Positions 5,904-6,585 of a DNA stretch of 6,585 nt are shown piece by piece. A program made the translations under genes and the position numbers. This DNA is from Rhodobacterales bacterium 34-62-10 (GTDB lineage: Bacteria > Pseudomonadota > Alphaproteobacteria > Rhodobacterales > Rhodobacteraceae), in NCBI GenBank assembly GCA_002282555.1, contig NCJR01000120.1:1-6585 (forward strand). Direction: 5' to 3'. Numbering within the stretch: position 1 is the stretch's first letter; each line of letters opens with the position of its first letter. The notes beneath the pieces are model-generated. The model was not told the origin of the DNA. It saw only the letters and a program-made list of their open reading frames with translations, and searched no databases.

Positions 5904-6585
5904 TCAGCCCCCCTCGCCTTTGCCACCCAATGCGGCACCCAGCGGGCGCGGCGTCGTGGGACGGGGGCGCGATTGTTCGATCGCGCGGGTCAGCGCGGCC
6001 AGATCGGTGCGCAATTCGGCCATCGTATCCTGACGGCCTGCGCTGATTTCCTCGAGGATGCGTAGCAGTTGCACATCCATCGACCGCAGGCGCATCCGGC
6101 TTTCGGCATCCAGCCCATCGCCGCGCTCCTGTGTCGACAATGCCTCGGCCAGACGTTCCTGCCCTTCGGCCAGACGCAGCAGCGCCGCTGTCAATGCGCC
6201 CTGCTGCCCGCCACCGGCGCTGAGCGTGTCGTTCAGACCGGCCACCGCTTGGCCCAACTGTTCCAGCCGCGCCTGCGTCTCATAGCGCCCCACCTCGGCC
6301 TGATCCAGCAGGCGCTGCACGGCTTCCATCTGGTCGGCCATGCCATTGGCCACCTGTGCCAGAAACGCCTGATCCGTCGCCCCTTCGCCATCGCCCGAGG
6401 AAAAGCCGACACGGGTGATGGTGCTGAGCCATTCTTCCAATTCGCGGTAGAAGCGGTTCTGGCCATGACCCGCAAAGAGTTCCAGCAGGCCCACCACAAG
6501 CGATCCGGCCAGACCCAGCAGGGACGACCCGAAGGCCACACCCATGCCGGACAATTGCGCGTCAAGCCCGGCCATCAGGCGGCCG
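5904..6585 (-). CDS. MotA/TolQ/ExbB-family proton channel subunit (C-terminal part)
   Basis: The frame stays open to the right edge. The codons before the first in-window ATG (6573-6575) read Gly-Arg-Leu and continue the membrane region, so that Met is probably internal and the true start is outside the window. Numbering from that Met, residues about 10-34 form a membrane helix. Its pattern of Gly-Met-x-x-Ala-Phe followed by Ser-Ser-Leu-x-Gly-Leu is typical of the last helices of MotA/ExbB proteins, and S18 sits where ExbB/TolQ carry the conserved channel threonine. After the helix comes NRFYRELEEWL (40-50). A cytoplasmic tail of about 140 residues (65-203) is rich in Ala/Leu/Glu/Gln heptads and probably forms a coiled coil, and the end is Pro/Gly-rich and unstructured. 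Its partner gene begins 3 nt after this stop. By family knowledge, five such subunits would surround two MotB-like subunits. The cargo or output is unknown. Confidence 0.85.
   Translation of the reverse strand, partial: GRLMAGLDAQLSGMGVAFGSSLLGLAGSLVVGLLELFAGHGQNRFYRELEEWLSTITRVGFSSGDGEGATDQAFLAQVANGMADQMEAVQRLLDQAEVGRYETQARLEQLGQAVAGLNDTLSAGGGQQGALTAALLRLAEGQERLAEALSTQERGDGLDAESRMRLRSMDVQLLRILEEISAGRQDTMAELRTDLAALTRAIEQSRPRPTTPRPLGAALGGKGEGG
5908..5915 (-). promoter_or_regulatory. Probable ribosome binding site of the MotB-like gene
   Basis: On the minus strand GAGGGGGG (5915 down to 5908) lies inside the last codons of the upstream subunit. The GAGG core ends 11 nt before the ATG at 5900. 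The spacing is a little long and the match is G-rich rather than canonical, so coupling to translation of the upstream gene may matter more. Confidence 0.4.

Noticed and set aside
4503..6065. 520-residue open frame on the plus strand opposite the stator genes
   Set aside because: It is antisense to a clear MotB/OmpA-like gene with conserved motifs. Long antisense frames are expected opposite GC-rich, Ala/Glu/Leu-rich coding sequence, and its product has no recognisable domain.
4278..6585. Complete Zorya anti-phage system
   Set aside because: Only a ZorAB-like channel and anchor pair is seen. No ZorC, ZorD or ZorE gene is visible, and the MotB-like rod is far longer than in ZorB. Sequence to the right of the window is unseen.

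Overview
The window looks like chromosomal core DNA from an alphaproteobacterium, most likely of the Rhodobacterales (Roseobacter/Rhodobacter type). The basis is high GC with strong G/C preference at third codon positions, the style of the encoded proteins, and the succession gloB, clpA, M23 peptidase. The assignment to this order is inference. Nothing points to a mobile element: there is no transposase, integrase, tRNA, rRNA, CRISPR array or att-like repeat, and base composition is even across all five genes.

Layout. Positions 1-52 are a short leader with a perfect 13-bp tandem duplication. 53-820 (+) is gloB, a glyoxalase II with every metal ligand present. 821-981 is the only sizeable intergenic gap and probably holds the clpA promoter. 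982-3312 (+) is clpA, the ClpP-partner AAA+ unfoldase, starting at GTG behind a strong ribosome binding site. 3312-4277 (+) is a secreted M23/LytM-type zinc peptidase whose ATG overlaps the clpA stop (TGATG), so the two are probably translationally coupled. On the minus strand, 5904-6585 (cut by the right edge) and 5900-4278 encode a MotA/ExbB-like and a MotB/OmpA-like protein. They form an operon with a 3-nt gap, and the stop of the second directly abuts the stop of the peptidase gene.

How the genes may work together. gloB and clpA are housekeeping functions (methylglyoxal detoxification and cytosolic protein quality control). The peptidase acts on the cell wall from the periplasm. The minus-strand pair has the hallmarks of a proton-driven inner-membrane stator complex anchored to peptidoglycan. 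Its MotB-like subunit carries about 350 residues of predicted coiled coil between the membrane helix and the OmpA-like domain, and its MotA-like subunit carries a cytoplasmic coiled-coil tail.

This pair is the most interesting part of the window. It resembles flagellar MotAB and the Zorya ZorAB motor in outline but matches neither in architecture. Its neighbour is a peptidoglycan hydrolase, which makes a cell-envelope role a reasonable hypothesis. No defence effectors are visible, so I do not claim a defence system.
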